Assembly: GCA_009778915.1 (NCBI GenBank)
Contig: WRFH01000001.1
Location: 248,001 to 312,000, forward strand
Direction: 5' to 3'
Length of the DNA stretch: 64,000 bases
From: Elusimicrobiota bacterium
GTDB lineage: Bacteria > Elusimicrobiota > Elusimicrobia > Elusimicrobiales > Elusimicrobiaceae
The notes under the pieces are model-generated. The model did not search any database. It saw only the letters and a list, made by a program, of their open reading frames with translations, and had not been told where the DNA came from. Both the position numbers and the translations under genes were made by a program. Shown in pieces: positions 9,191 through 17,874 of this stretch. Position 1 is the stretch's first letter. Every line of letters begins with the position of its first letter.

Positions 9191-10331
9191 AAGAAGTTTC
9201 GCCGCAGATTTTATTTACTATTTCCCGCACGGCTCCTCTCCCGCCGCGCGCGGCGGTAACGTATTTCGCCGCGGCTTTGGCAGCCGGCTGGGCGTCGGCC
9301 ACGCTGCAGCCTAACCCGGCCGCTTTTATAACTTCAACGTCGTTGATATCGTCCCCGACGTAAACTAGTCCGCTTAGAGGGATTTTATATTTTTTACAAA
9401 TTTCTTTTACGGCGGACAGTTTGTCTTTAACGCCCATTTTAAGTTCATCAGCTTTTATTTTTGCCGCGCGGTTTTTGACGGCGTCTGAAATTTCGCCCGT
9501 GATAATGCCGGTTATAAAACCCGCTTTTCTTAAAATCTCAAAGGCCATGCCGTCTTTGGTGTTAAATTTTTTTAGTTCTCTGCCGTCATTGCCGTAATAC
9601 ATGCCGCCGTCGGTAAGCACGCCGTCACAGTCGGTGAGGAACATTTTATATTTATGTTTAACCGGAGCCGCGTGCGCGCGCATAAGCGTTTCAGCCGTGA
9701 TAAAATCATGCGGCTCGTCAATTTCAACGGCGGTATACTCAGGCATTTCATAAACGGAAATTTTGCCGGATAGTCTGTTTTTATCTCTCAAAATATTGCC
9801 TGCGCGGTTTATGTAAAGCGCGCCGTTTTCCATCATCATGCCTTTAAAGTCCTGGCGTCTGGGGCGGGCGCGGTAGTCATAATTTACGGGTTTGCCGTCT
9901 TCTGTCCAAAAAAATCTTTTGCTGCGTACACATGTGAGCAGGCTGTCCGCTTTATCGAGTTGCATTTTGCTGAAAGCGGCTTCAATATGTTCCGTTTTCA
10001 GAAGAGGGGACGTTGCCTGTATAAGAAAAAAATTATCTGACGGTTTCAGTTTTGCTTTTTTGATATATTCAAGCATTACGGATTCGGTGGATGACGCGTC
10101 TTGCGCGTTTTGCGGTTCCCTGTCGTAAATTTCAACTTTTTTCAGATTGAAGTTTTTGACGGCGTCTTTTATTTTCCTGTCATCAGTCGCGATTATAACT
10201 TTATTAATGCATTTTGCCGCGTCAGCCGCCGCCGCCGTCCAGTAGACAAGCGGCCGGCCGGCAAGTTCTTTAATATTTTTCAGCGGTATAGATTTTGAAC
10301 CGCCTCTGACGGGTATAAAAGCTATATTCAT
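9177..10331 (-). CDS. CMP-sialate/ulosonate synthetase fused to a KdsC-like HAD phosphatase
   Basis: Two enzymes in one 384-residue chain. Residues 1-220 are a NeuA-type cytidylyltransferase, with the nucleotide loop IPVRGGSKSIPLKNI at the N-terminus and QATSPL near 105; it would activate a nonulosonic acid with CTP. Residues 228-384 are a KdsC/YrbI-type HAD phosphatase with DCDGVLTDGG at 234, a Thr-Gly-Glu motif in place of the usual second motif, and VGDDINDV near the end; it would act on a 9-phosphate or related ester. The start overlaps the neuB stop by ATGA. The same fusion architecture is known from animal CMAS and some bacteria. The exact sugar (Neu5Ac, legionaminate, pseudaminate) cannot be read here. 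Confidence 0.85.
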   Translation of the reverse strand: MNIAFIPVRGGSKSIPLKNIKELAGRPLVYWTAAAADAAKCINKVIIATDDRKIKDAVKNFNLKKVEIYDREPQNAQDASSTESVMLEYIKKAKLKPSDNFFLIQATSPLLKTEHIEAAFSKMQLDKADSLLTCVRSKRFFWTEDGKPVNYDYRARPRRQDFKGMMMENGALYINRAGNILRDKNRLSGKISVYEMPEYTAVEIDEPHDFITAETLMRAHAAPVKHKYKMFLTDCDGVLTDGGMYYGNDGRELKKFNTKDGMAFEILRKAGFITGIITGEISDAVKNRAAKIKADELKMGVKDKLSAVKEICKKYKIPLSGLVYVGDDINDVEVIKAAGLGCSVADAQPAAKAAAKYVTAARGGRGAVREIVNKICGETSYEPK

Positions 10332-11209
10332 ATTTTCCTTTTAAGCTTTTTCCTTTGCACTTTTTCTACGTCCAGAATATCTTCTTTTTTATAGGTTAAC
10401 GCTTTGTCCGCGTTTCTTAAATCGCGCGCAAGAGTCATAAGGCCTCTGGGCTCAAGGCTGGCGGCGTGGTCAGTGCCTTTCCATGTTCTGTCAAGCGTAA
10501 AGTGCCGCTCAAAATATCTCGCGCCCAGCGCAAGCGCGGCCACGTCGACCGCTATACCCAGGTGGTGGCCGGAAAAACCTATCGCTTTTACGTCTTTGCC
10601 GAAAGTTTTTTTAAGCCGCGCGATTTCCAACAGGCAAATGTCTTCGAAGGCCACCGGATAGCCCGATGTGCAGGCATAAATAACTAAATCTTTCGCGCGA
10701 TTTTTTTCTTTAAAAAAATTGACTATTTTTTTCTCTTCCGCATGGGTAGTCATGCCGAAAGATACGTGTACTTCTCCTTTGTATTTGTCCCGCAGAAAGC
10801 GGAGCAGGTCAAAATCCAAATTGCAGGCGGAGGGAACTTTTATCATCTCAGGTTTTAGAGAGACTATTTCTTTTGCCGCCGTCAAATCCCATACGGACGT
10901 GGAATAAGTCAATCCCTCGTCTTCGCACCATTTTTTTAACTGCGCATGCTGTTTTAGGTTAAATTCTAACGCCTCGCGGTGTTCCCCGTATGTCGCGCCG
11001 TAGCTGTTGGCGGGGTTAGGGTGCGGCGCGTTGTATTCTTCCGGAGAAAGCAATTCTTTATTTGTTCTTTTCTGGAATTTTACGACGTCTATCGAGCTTT
11101 GGGGATTCATTATTTTAAAGACTCCCAAAAGTTTTATCATTTTATGGGCCGTATTCAGTTCGCCGCGGTGGTTACAACCTATTTCAGCCATTACAATAGG
11201 ATTTTTCAT
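10328..11209 (-). CDS. neuB: NeuB-family nonulosonic acid synthase lacking the C-terminal SAF domain
   Basis: Condenses phosphoenolpyruvate with an N-acyl hexosamine or its 6-phosphate to make a sialic-acid-type sugar. The TIM-barrel signatures are present: AEIGCNHRGELNTAHKMI at the start, VKFQKR, STSVWD, IKVPSACNLDFDLL, SFGMTTHAEE and GFSGHHLGIAVDVAALALGA, then ERHFTLDRTWKGTDHAASLEP. At 293 residues it ends soon after the barrel, while typical NeuB (about 345) carries an antifreeze-like SAF domain that completes the neighbouring active site in the dimer. First gene of the minus-strand cluster, reading away from the GT8 gene. Product sugar not determinable. Confidence 0.85.
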   Translation of the reverse strand: MKNPIVMAEIGCNHRGELNTAHKMIKLLGVFKIMNPQSSIDVVKFQKRTNKELLSPEEYNAPHPNPANSYGATYGEHREALEFNLKQHAQLKKWCEDEGLTYSTSVWDLTAAKEIVSLKPEMIKVPSACNLDFDLLRFLRDKYKGEVHVSFGMTTHAEEKKIVNFFKEKNRAKDLVIYACTSGYPVAFEDICLLEIARLKKTFGKDVKAIGFSGHHLGIAVDVAALALGARYFERHFTLDRTWKGTDHAASLEPRGLMTLARDLRNADKALTYKKEDILDVEKVQRKKLKRKI

Positions 11210-11221
11210 ATTCCCTCTAAA

Positions 11222-11238
11222 TATACTATATTAGTATA
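11222..11238. promoter_or_regulatory. AT-rich dyad between divergent neuB and GT8 genes
   Basis: A 7-bp perfect inverted repeat, TATACTA-TAT-TAGTATA, sits in the 58-bp gap between the divergent genes. It can supply a -10-like element in both directions or be an operator for a shared regulator. No consensus -35 box is clear on either side. Confidence 0.3.
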
Positions 11239-11267
11239 TATTCTAATACAAAACAACGGAGTATACA

Positions 11268-12200
11268 ATGAAAAAGAAAGCCGTTTTTCTGGCTACTAAC
11301 GAACGCTTTGTTTTTGCCGTGGGCACGCTGCTTTTGAGTTTGAAAAAGACTTCGCCGAAAACAGTGGAAAACTGCGATATTTTAATCTACGTTCAGGATG
11401 TCTCGGATAAAAGCAAAGAAATTTTAAACAAAATTCTGCCTTGTAAATTTACCGAATACAAATTTGCCGTGGACACGGATTTTGACGATATAAATTTTAA
11501 AAACTTTTCCCAGCTGACTTTTGCGCGCTATGAAATTTTTGACCTGCTAAATACATATGAAAAAGTGCTTTATATGGACGCGGATATTATGATTGGCAAG
11601 GAGCTTTACCCCGTTTTTGATTACGGGGAAAGCGGCCTTGCCATGGCAAAAGACGTGCAGAAAGGGCTTAATCTGATTACCAAAAATTTTGTTGAACCTG
11701 TGCCGGGTTATGATATGACCGTGCCGAATTTCAACGCCGGCGTAACGCTTTTTACAAATAAACTGCCGAAAATAAACGAACTCAAAATGTACTGTTATCA
11801 CAAAACCGCGGCCATGCTGAAAAATCTGGTCTGCCCGGACCAGGGCGTCATAAATCTGATGATGCAGGATTATAATATTAAGACGGAAACGATGAACCCT
11901 ATGTTTAACTGTCTCGTTTCCCTGCCGCAGTATTTTGACAAAAAACATAATGACGTTTACGTCTATCACTGCGCCGGCGGCGGTCTGCGTTTCTGGGGTT
12001 ATACTTATTTTAAGATGTGGGAAGAATATTATCAGCAGTGGCTTTCGCTCGGCGGGCAGGCGCACAGGGAACCGCAGTCCGGCTGGTATAAATTTGTAAA
12101 AAAACACGGGCTTTATAAATATTCTTTTTTTGACCGCTGCCCGAACCCTGTCATGCATCCGGCAAGATTTTTGAAATATGTTTTTCTTAAAGGCTGGTAG
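11268..12200 (+). CDS. Glycosyltransferase family 8 protein
   Basis: A retaining GT8-type transferase (LgtC/GspA-like) that would move galactose or glucose from a UDP-sugar to lipopolysaccharide or another surface acceptor. The 310-residue protein has KVLYMDADIMIG with the metal-binding D-x-D-like motif near residue 104, NFNAGVTLFTN near 160 and the PDQGVINLMM motif near 200, in the family order. No signal peptide; the basic, aromatic C-terminus suggests membrane association. It is divergent from the sialate-type genes, which supports a shared role in surface glycan assembly. Donor and acceptor unknown. Confidence 0.88.
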   Translation: MKKKAVFLATNERFVFAVGTLLLSLKKTSPKTVENCDILIYVQDVSDKSKEILNKILPCKFTEYKFAVDTDFDDINFKNFSQLTFARYEIFDLLNTYEKVLYMDADIMIGKELYPVFDYGESGLAMAKDVQKGLNLITKNFVEPVPGYDMTVPNFNAGVTLFTNKLPKINELKMYCYHKTAAMLKNLVCPDQGVINLMMQDYNIKTETMNPMFNCLVSLPQYFDKKHNDVYVYHCAGGGLRFWGYTYFKMWEEYYQQWLSLGGQAHREPQSGWYKFVKKHGLYKYSFFDRCPNPVMHPARFLKYVFLKGW

Positions 12201-12899
12201 TTATTTTTTAATGCGGCAGATATTTTGTGCTGCGAGTATGTCGGCCGGGTAGGTTATTTTTATATTTTTTTCGTCGCCGGGGACTACGTAAACCGGCGCA
12301 AGTTTAAAGTGCAGCACAAGGCCGCAGTCGTCGGTTGCGGCGGCAAGATTTTTTTTAAGCGCAAACTCATGCGCTTTTTTTATTGTCTTAAGTTTAAAAG
12401 CCTGCGGCGTCTGGCAGCGCATTAGAGAGCCGCGCTCAAGCACACTGTCGACCGTCATATTTTTATTGACTTTTATAATCGTATCCGCGCTTGGTACGGC
12501 GGTGCCGGCGGCTTTATATTTTTTCAGCGCGTTTATGCAGCCCGTAATAATGCGTTCAGTTACAAAAGGACGCGCCGCGTCGTGGATTAAAACGTTTTCC
12601 GCGTTTCCCGCCGCGGAAATGCCGGCATAAGCGCTTTGTTGCCGCGTCTGTCCGCCGGGGATTATTTTGGCAACTTTTTTATACTTATTTTTTAAAATTA
12701 TTTTTTTACATTTTTCTAAATATTTCGGCGCGGATACCAAAATGATTTCATTGATTTCCGGGTGACTTTCAAACGCGTCAATGCTGCGCTCCAGCACAGT
12801 GCGTCCGTCCACGACGGCAAATTGTTTAGGTATTTTAAGCCCGCTTCTCTTGCCGGTACCGGAGGCCAGAATAACCGCGCAGTTATTGATTGTTTTCAT
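12201..12899 (-). CDS. ispD: 2-C-methyl-D-erythritol 4-phosphate cytidylyltransferase (IspD/TarI family)
   Basis: The CTP-dependent step of the MEP isoprenoid pathway. The 232-residue protein shows an IspD-type nucleotide loop ILASGTGKRSGLKIPKQF, HDAARPFV, RCQTPQAFKL, ATDDCGLVL and GDEKNIKITYPADI, all in family order. TarI-type ribitol-phosphate cytidylyltransferases share this fold; length and motifs fit IspD better but do not exclude TarI, given the neighbouring glycan genes. The start overlaps the stop of the upstream hypothetical gene by 17 bp, so the two are co-transcribed. Its stop abuts the stop of the convergent GT8 gene. Confidence 0.85.
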   Translation of the reverse strand: MKTINNCAVILASGTGKRSGLKIPKQFAVVDGRTVLERSIDAFESHPEINEIILVSAPKYLEKCKKIILKNKYKKVAKIIPGGQTRQQSAYAGISAAGNAENVLIHDAARPFVTERIITGCINALKKYKAAGTAVPSADTIIKVNKNMTVDSVLERGSLMRCQTPQAFKLKTIKKAHEFALKKNLAAATDDCGLVLHFKLAPVYVVPGDEKNIKITYPADILAAQNICRIKK

Positions 12900-13383
12900 C
12901 AGCTTCCCTGAAGGCGGAAATCATATTTTGCGCGCTTATAAAAAAACGGTTGAACGGCGCGTTTTTCCTCATGCACTCATCGTTAGACAGCTGTCTGGCG
13001 TATAAACGGTTTTTAGCAACCGCGAAAAAAGTGGTGTTAAAAAGTTTTGCCGGCGGCAATGTCCTGACTACATCCATGCGGGGGGAAATTTTCGCGGCCG
13101 CTTCCAGCATGGCTTTTAAAGGCGGGTGCAGCGTTTCTTTGTCCGGCGTGCCAAGAAAACCGCCGATGCCGCTCGGCGAATTGTTTTCAAAGTACATGCT
13201 TGCGTCTTTTAACGTGGAGCCTGCTATAAAAATATTTTTTATTACGTTATTTCCGTCGGACATGCAAAATTCTATGCCGGCTATTGAAATCTGGTTTTCG
13301 CCCAGGGCGGGAAAATCCGCCTTAGTGTCCGTGATAGTATCATAAAGCCAAAAATGTCTCATATTTCTGTAAGCGGTATTCAT
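12883..13383 (-). CDS. Hypothetical protein upstream of ispD
   Basis: A 166-residue protein that I do not recognise. It looks globular and soluble, without signal peptide or membrane segment, and has an aromatic N-terminus (MRHFWLYDT), a mid region with FIAGSTLKDASMYFENNSP and an acidic C-terminus. It overlaps ispD by 17 bp, suggesting translational coupling, and is divergent from prmC with a 39-bp gap. Cysteines occur singly, so no metal site is evident. Base composition matches the neighbours. Confidence 0.7.
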   Translation of the reverse strand: MNTAYRNMRHFWLYDTITDTKADFPALGENQISIAGIEFCMSDGNNVIKNIFIAGSTLKDASMYFENNSPSGIGGFLGTPDKETLHPPLKAMLEAAAKISPRMDVVRTLPPAKLFNTTFFAVAKNRLYARQLSNDECMRKNAPFNRFFISAQNMISAFREADENNQ

Positions 13384-13422
13384 ACTGGTACCTCTCTTAT
13401 TTATATATTATAAAATAATCAT

Positions 13423-14256
13423 ATGAAAAATACGGTGGCTGATGTTCTGGGTTCCGGCGCACAAAAACTGTCCGCCGCGCATATTGACGAAGCGCAGGCA
13501 AACGCGGAGTTTTTGCTCTGCGCCGTGTTAAACCGCGCACGCACGTGGCTTGGCTTTAACGGCGCCGTACAAATGCGCGACGAAGAAATAAACCGTTATA
13601 ACGCCGTCGTAGACTTACGTATTTCCGGCGTACCGCTTGCTTATATCACCGGAACGCAGGATTTCTGCGGACACACCTTTATTATTGATGAGGATGTCCT
13701 TATTCCGCGGCCAGAGACGGAAGAACTGGTTGAAAAAACGATTAAACAATTAAAAAATCCGCGCCGGCTGCTTGATATGTGTACCGGCAGCGGCGTAATA
13801 GCATGTACTCTTGCAATGAAGTACCACTCTGCGGAAGTCATAGGCACGGATAATTCGCCCGCCGCGCTTCTTACCGCGCAGAAAAACGCGGATAAATTTA
13901 AGCTGCCGGTGCAGTTTATTTACGGCGATTTATTTGAAAATATTTTCGGCGTTTTTGATGCGATTATTTCAAACCCGCCGTATATCCCGTCCGCTGAAAT
14001 TGACGGTTTAAGCGAAGAAGTAAAACGAGAACCGCGCGCCGCGCTTGACGGCGGGGAAACGGGGCTTGACGTCATAACCCAAATCATTTTATACGCGCCT
14101 GATTTTCTTGAGTCCGGCGGTCTGCTCGCGCTTGAGTTCGGGCAAAATCAGGAGGAGCAAATAAAAGCAATTTTTGACACAAATATTTGGGATAATATAG
14201 TTATAGAAAAAGATTTTGCCGGCATAAACCGTTTTATTTTCGCGAGGAAAAGATAA
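13423..14256 (+). CDS. prmC: Release factor glutamine methyltransferase
   Basis: Methylates the glutamine of the GGQ motif of release factors using S-adenosylmethionine. The 277-residue protein has the N-terminal helical RF-binding part, then a class I methyltransferase fold: LLDMCTGSGVIAC (SAM-binding glycine loop, near 117) and the catalytic ISNPPYIP near 184. Length is typical. Its substrate gene prfA is 5 kb away. It lies 3 bp upstream of murA, so the two are probably co-transcribed with folC. Confidence 0.95.
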   Translation: MKNTVADVLGSGAQKLSAAHIDEAQANAEFLLCAVLNRARTWLGFNGAVQMRDEEINRYNAVVDLRISGVPLAYITGTQDFCGHTFIIDEDVLIPRPETEELVEKTIKQLKNPRRLLDMCTGSGVIACTLAMKYHSAEVIGTDNSPAALLTAQKNADKFKLPVQFIYGDLFENIFGVFDAIISNPPYIPSAEIDGLSEEVKREPRAALDGGETGLDVITQIILYAPDFLESGGLLALEFGQNQEEQIKAIFDTNIWDNIVIEKDFAGINRFIFARKR

Positions 14257-14259
14257 CTC

Positions 14260-15528
14260 ATGGACAGATTTATAATTAAAGGCCCCGTCAGACTTAAAGG
14301 AGAAGTGGAAATAAGCGGTTCCAAAAACGCGTCTCTGCCGATACTGATGGCGACATTGCTTACCGATGAGCCGTGCGTTCTAACCCGCGTGCCGGACCTG
14401 CGCGACGTGCGGACAACTTTCAAACTGCTTACGGAACTAGGCAAAAACGTTTCTTACGACGGTAATATGGCCGTCGTCACCAATGCCGGCCCGTTAAAGG
14501 GCAGCGTTTCCTATGATTTGGTAAAACAAATGCGCGCCAGTTTCTGGGTTGCCGGCCCGTTGCTCGCCCGTCTTAAACACGCGCAAATCCCGCTGCCCGG
14601 CGGCTGCGCCATCGGCGTGCGGCCCGTCGACATACACCTTAAAGGGTTTGAAAAACTGGGCGCCGTCTGCACCACTTTAAAAGGGGACATTTTGATTAAA
14701 GCCGGCGAACTTAAACCGGCAAAAATAGTTTTGCGTTTCCCGAGCGTCGGCGCGACGATAAATATTATGATGTGCGCCGTTCTTATCCCCGGCCAGACAA
14801 TAATAGAAAACGCCGCCAAAGAACCTGAGGTTGATGATTTAATCGCCGCTTTAAAATCAATGGGCGCCGATATTACCGTCGACGCGCAGGGCCGCGTTAT
14901 TATAGAAGGCAAAGCCGCGCTGGGCCCGATGAAGCACGCGGTAGTCGCCGACAGGATTGAGACCGGCACCTTTGTTATTGCCGCGGCCGCGACGCGCGGC
15001 GACGTTATTATAAAAAACTGTGTGCCCTCGCATAATGAAATTCTGGTTGAAAATTTGGTTGAGTCCGGATTTGAAGTTGTCACCGGTGACGGACGTATAC
15101 ATATTAAATACAAGGAAGGTGTGCAGCTGAAACCCGTCGGCATACGAACAATGCCGTACCCCGGTTTCGCGACTGATTTACAGGCGCCTTATATGTCTCT
15201 GTTATGCACGCTGCCCGGCGCAAGCGATATTACGGAAGATATTTTTGAAAACCGCTACATGCATGCGCCGGAACTAGTTCGCATGGGCGCCGATATCACT
15301 ATAGAAAAAACTATGGCGAAAATAAAAGGCGGCGCGCCGCTTTCCGGCGCCAAAGTCATGGCGTCGGACCTGCGCGGCGGGGTAGCGCTGGTAATTGCCG
15401 CCCTCTGCGCCGGCGGCGAAAGTTCGATAGACCGCGTTTACCACATAGACCGCGGTTATGAAAACATAGAACAAAAATTCGCAGGCTTAGGCGCGGTTAT
15501 CAAAAGATTTAACCCGGAAAAACAGTAA
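14260..15528 (+). CDS. murA: UDP-N-acetylglucosamine 1-carboxyvinyltransferase
   Basis: First committed step of peptidoglycan synthesis, adding enolpyruvyl to UDP-GlcNAc. The 422-residue protein has Lys22 in SGSKNASLPILMA and the catalytic cysteine at about 116 in PGGCAIGVRPVD, so it should be fosfomycin-sensitive by the usual Cys criterion. The C-terminal half holds the DLRGGVALVIAALCA and ENIEQKFAGLGA signatures. Sits 3 bp after prmC and 2 bp before folC. Confidence 0.97.
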   Translation: MDRFIIKGPVRLKGEVEISGSKNASLPILMATLLTDEPCVLTRVPDLRDVRTTFKLLTELGKNVSYDGNMAVVTNAGPLKGSVSYDLVKQMRASFWVAGPLLARLKHAQIPLPGGCAIGVRPVDIHLKGFEKLGAVCTTLKGDILIKAGELKPAKIVLRFPSVGATINIMMCAVLIPGQTIIENAAKEPEVDDLIAALKSMGADITVDAQGRVIIEGKAALGPMKHAVVADRIETGTFVIAAAATRGDVIIKNCVPSHNEILVENLVESGFEVVTGDGRIHIKYKEGVQLKPVGIRTMPYPGFATDLQAPYMSLLCTLPGASDITEDIFENRYMHAPELVRMGADITIEKTMAKIKGGAPLSGAKVMASDLRGGVALVIAALCAGGESSIDRVYHIDRGYENIEQKFAGLGAVIKRFNPEKQ

Positions 15529-15530
15529 AT

Positions 15531-16724
15531 ATGTCCTTTGAAACGCTTCACAACACAATTCTAAAAAGACATTACACCATTAAAAAAGAGCAGAATTTGG
15601 ACGCTATAAAAGCTGCTCTTTTTGCTTTAGGCAATCCGCAGAATGATTTTAAGACCATACACGTTACCGGCACAAACGGCAAGGGTTCGACATGCGTGAT
15701 GATGGCGAATATTTTGGCCGCCGCCGGTTATAAAACTGGCCTTTTTACGTCGCCGCATTTAATAAGTCCTTGCGAAAGAATCCAGATAAACGGTAAAAAT
15801 ATTTCCGCGCGCAAGTTTGAAGGAGCCATAAAAAAAATTTTGCGCGCGGAGTGCACGCCGCTTAATTATTTTGAAATTTTAACCGCCGCGGCGTTTTATT
15901 ATTTTCGAAAAAATAAAGTGGATTATGCGGTTATAGAAGTCGGCATAGGCGGCCTATTGGACGCTACTAATGTAATAACCCCGTCGGTAAGCATAATAAC
16001 CTCCGTTGACTATGACCACAAAGATGTTTTGGGAAACACATTGCAAAAAATAGCCGCGCAAAAGGCGGGCATAATAAAACCCGGCGTTCCGTGCGTATGC
16101 GGAGTTTTGCCAAAAACCGCGCAAGAAGTTATCAAAAAAACCGCGCGCGCGGCAAAATCCCCGCTGTATTTTATCTCAAAACCGCAAAATATCAGGTTTA
16201 TTCCTAATAAAAATTTAATGCATTTTAGTGCCGGCGGTGAGACGTATGAAAGCGGAATCTGCGGCGCAAAACAGCCGTTAAACGCCGCCATGTGCATACA
16301 AACGGTCAAACTATTGCCTGTCAAATCTGCGGCAGTAAAAAAAGGAATTAGAACAGCGCGCCTGAACGCCAGATTTGAAATAATAAAAACGCCGAAATCA
16401 ACTCTTATTATAGACGGCGCGCATAACCCGCAGGCCATGCGCGGCGTTGTTGAAAATATTAATTTGACCGGCTATAATCCGGCGGTGGTTTTTGCCGCCA
16501 TGAAAGACAAAGATTACAAAAAAATGCTACAAATCCTGCGCGCGCGTTTCAAAAAAATAATTTTTGCCAAGCTGGACAACCCGCGCGCCGCCGTTTTCCC
16601 AAACGCCATCCCTGTGCCGGAGTTAATAAAACAAGCCATGTCTGGAGCACTTGGAAAAATTGTGCTTCTCACAGGCTCATTTTATTTAGCTGGCGAAGTT
16701 ATTAAATATTTACAAGAGATATAA
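15531..16724 (+). CDS. folC: Folylpolyglutamate synthase / dihydrofolate synthase
   Basis: An ATP-dependent Mur-ligase-family enzyme that adds glutamate to dihydropteroate and folates. The 397-residue protein has the P-loop VTGTNGKGST (about 45-54), SPHL, the substrate loop and a C-terminal domain with LIIDGAHNPQAM. A single copy of this type usually performs both reactions. Last gene of the prmC-murA-folC run, followed at once by a hairpin terminator. Confidence 0.93.
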   Translation: MSFETLHNTILKRHYTIKKEQNLDAIKAALFALGNPQNDFKTIHVTGTNGKGSTCVMMANILAAAGYKTGLFTSPHLISPCERIQINGKNISARKFEGAIKKILRAECTPLNYFEILTAAAFYYFRKNKVDYAVIEVGIGGLLDATNVITPSVSIITSVDYDHKDVLGNTLQKIAAQKAGIIKPGVPCVCGVLPKTAQEVIKKTARAAKSPLYFISKPQNIRFIPNKNLMHFSAGGETYESGICGAKQPLNAAMCIQTVKLLPVKSAAVKKGIRTARLNARFEIIKTPKSTLIIDGAHNPQAMRGVVENINLTGYNPAVVFAAMKDKDYKKMLQILRARFKKIIFAKLDNPRAAVFPNAIPVPELIKQAMSGALGKIVLLTGSFYLAGEVIKYLQEI

Positions 16725-16730
16725 ATCAAA

Positions 16731-16754
16731 CCGCGCGGCTAAAATGCCGCGCGG
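16731..16754. terminator. Bidirectional hairpin between folC and the convergent secreted-protein gene
   Basis: A perfect 9-bp GC stem (16731-16739 with 16746-16754) and a 6-base loop, flanked by A-rich and T-rich sequence on the two sides. Confidence 0.7.
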
Positions 16755-16777
16755 CGGTTTTAAACTAATTGATTATA

Positions 16778-17644
16778 CTATTGCAAAGAAATCACGTCAT
16801 AATCTTTGTCGCCGTAAGTAAATTTGACTTTATTATCTCCTATATCCCGTATTGTCAAACGCTTTTCCGCAATAGAGCCAATCTCCAATTTATCTTTTTC
16901 ACCTGTATCAAAAGAACTTTCAACGATTGTTATCTTATGGGGACCGTCCTTCTCCTTCACCAATACCAGCCCCTGAACAATCTTGTCATTTCTTCTGACC
17001 GGGCTAGGCACAAAATAAAATCCGTTATCTAGCATTTTACTAAACGTATTTAAATCCACATCAAGCGAATCGCCGAAAGTTGTTTTAAGGTCATTTAAAA
17101 AAACCTCCGCTAATGAGTTTCCTGTTGCCGTAAAATTGAAATTAAAATCCCCATAAGGGGCTACGCCGGCAGCTGCCGTTATTGCTTTTTGGAATAATAA
17201 AGCAAAAATGAAATATTCTTTTTCAATATTATCAGCATTAAAATCCACGCCGTTATACTTAGAATATTCAACAGTTCCGTTATTATTCCATGCAGTAAAA
17301 ACTTCAACCTTCTTGCCGTACAATGTAAAAAATAAATACACGTTGTTTGGAAATGCTAAACCAAAACCGATGCATCCTGGGCAAACGTAATTTCCGCCTT
17401 GTATTTTATTATAAGCGAAATCATTTGTATTACCTCTGTATTTTTCCCCGTTATGCGGAGGATTTTTTAAATAATCTTTTAGCTGGTCTTCCGTAAGATT
17501 TGTTCCGATAATTTCTTTCTCAGGTTTTATTTTGGAAGGTTTATTCTTAGCTATTGAAGCGACATCAATGTCTAATATACCGTTGTTACTGGCAAAGGCT
17601 ATGCTTGCGCATAACATTATTAGGATAACACTCAATTTTTTCAT
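16778..17644 (-). CDS. Secreted hypothetical protein
   Basis: A 288-residue protein not recognised as a known family. It starts with a clear signal peptide (MKKLSVILIMLCASIAFA, cleavage likely before SNN), so it is exported to the periplasm or beyond. The mature part is acidic and mixed alpha/beta-looking, with one PGCIGFGL stretch and repeated Asp/Asn. It stands alone between the folC terminator and the coiled-coil gene and has its own AT-rich upstream region. It belongs with three other signal-peptide proteins of similar size in this window (41932, 53778, 60982), though clear homology between them is not visible. Confidence 0.75.
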   Translation of the reverse strand: MKKLSVILIMLCASIAFASNNGILDIDVASIAKNKPSKIKPEKEIIGTNLTEDQLKDYLKNPPHNGEKYRGNTNDFAYNKIQGGNYVCPGCIGFGLAFPNNVYLFFTLYGKKVEVFTAWNNNGTVEYSKYNGVDFNADNIEKEYFIFALLFQKAITAAAGVAPYGDFNFNFTATGNSLAEVFLNDLKTTFGDSLDVDLNTFSKMLDNGFYFVPSPVRRNDKIVQGLVLVKEKDGPHKITIVESSFDTGEKDKLEIGSIAEKRLTIRDIGDNKVKFTYGDKDYDVISLQ

Positions 17645-17818
17645 AAAAATATCCTCGCTTTACTTTTTAGATTAGATCCGTTAGATATTACTATTTAATA
17701 TGATACTACTCTTTACAAAAAAATCAAGGGTAAAGAGATTTATTTTTTGAATATATCTTATATATTCTTTTTAGATTGGATAAACTAGTCATGGGAGCGT
17801 ATTCGGATGTCAGCGCCG

Positions 17819-17852
17819 TTGACATATTCCGCCTATTAAGGTTTAATAATAT
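17819..17852 (+). promoter_or_regulatory. Promoter of the coiled-coil protein gene
   Basis: A perfect TTGACA at 17819-17824 is followed 17 bp later by TTTAAT inside the very AT-rich stretch TTTAATAATATT. Transcription from it would begin just upstream of the GGGGAA and ATG at 17875, so an in-frame start at 17776 would lie upstream of the transcript. Confidence 0.55.
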
Positions 17853-17874
17853 TATATATGTAATGGGGAATTTT

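Noticed and set aside
17776-17874. Extended N-terminus of the coiled-coil protein
   Set aside because: A consensus promoter lies inside it and a better Shine-Dalgarno precedes 17875.
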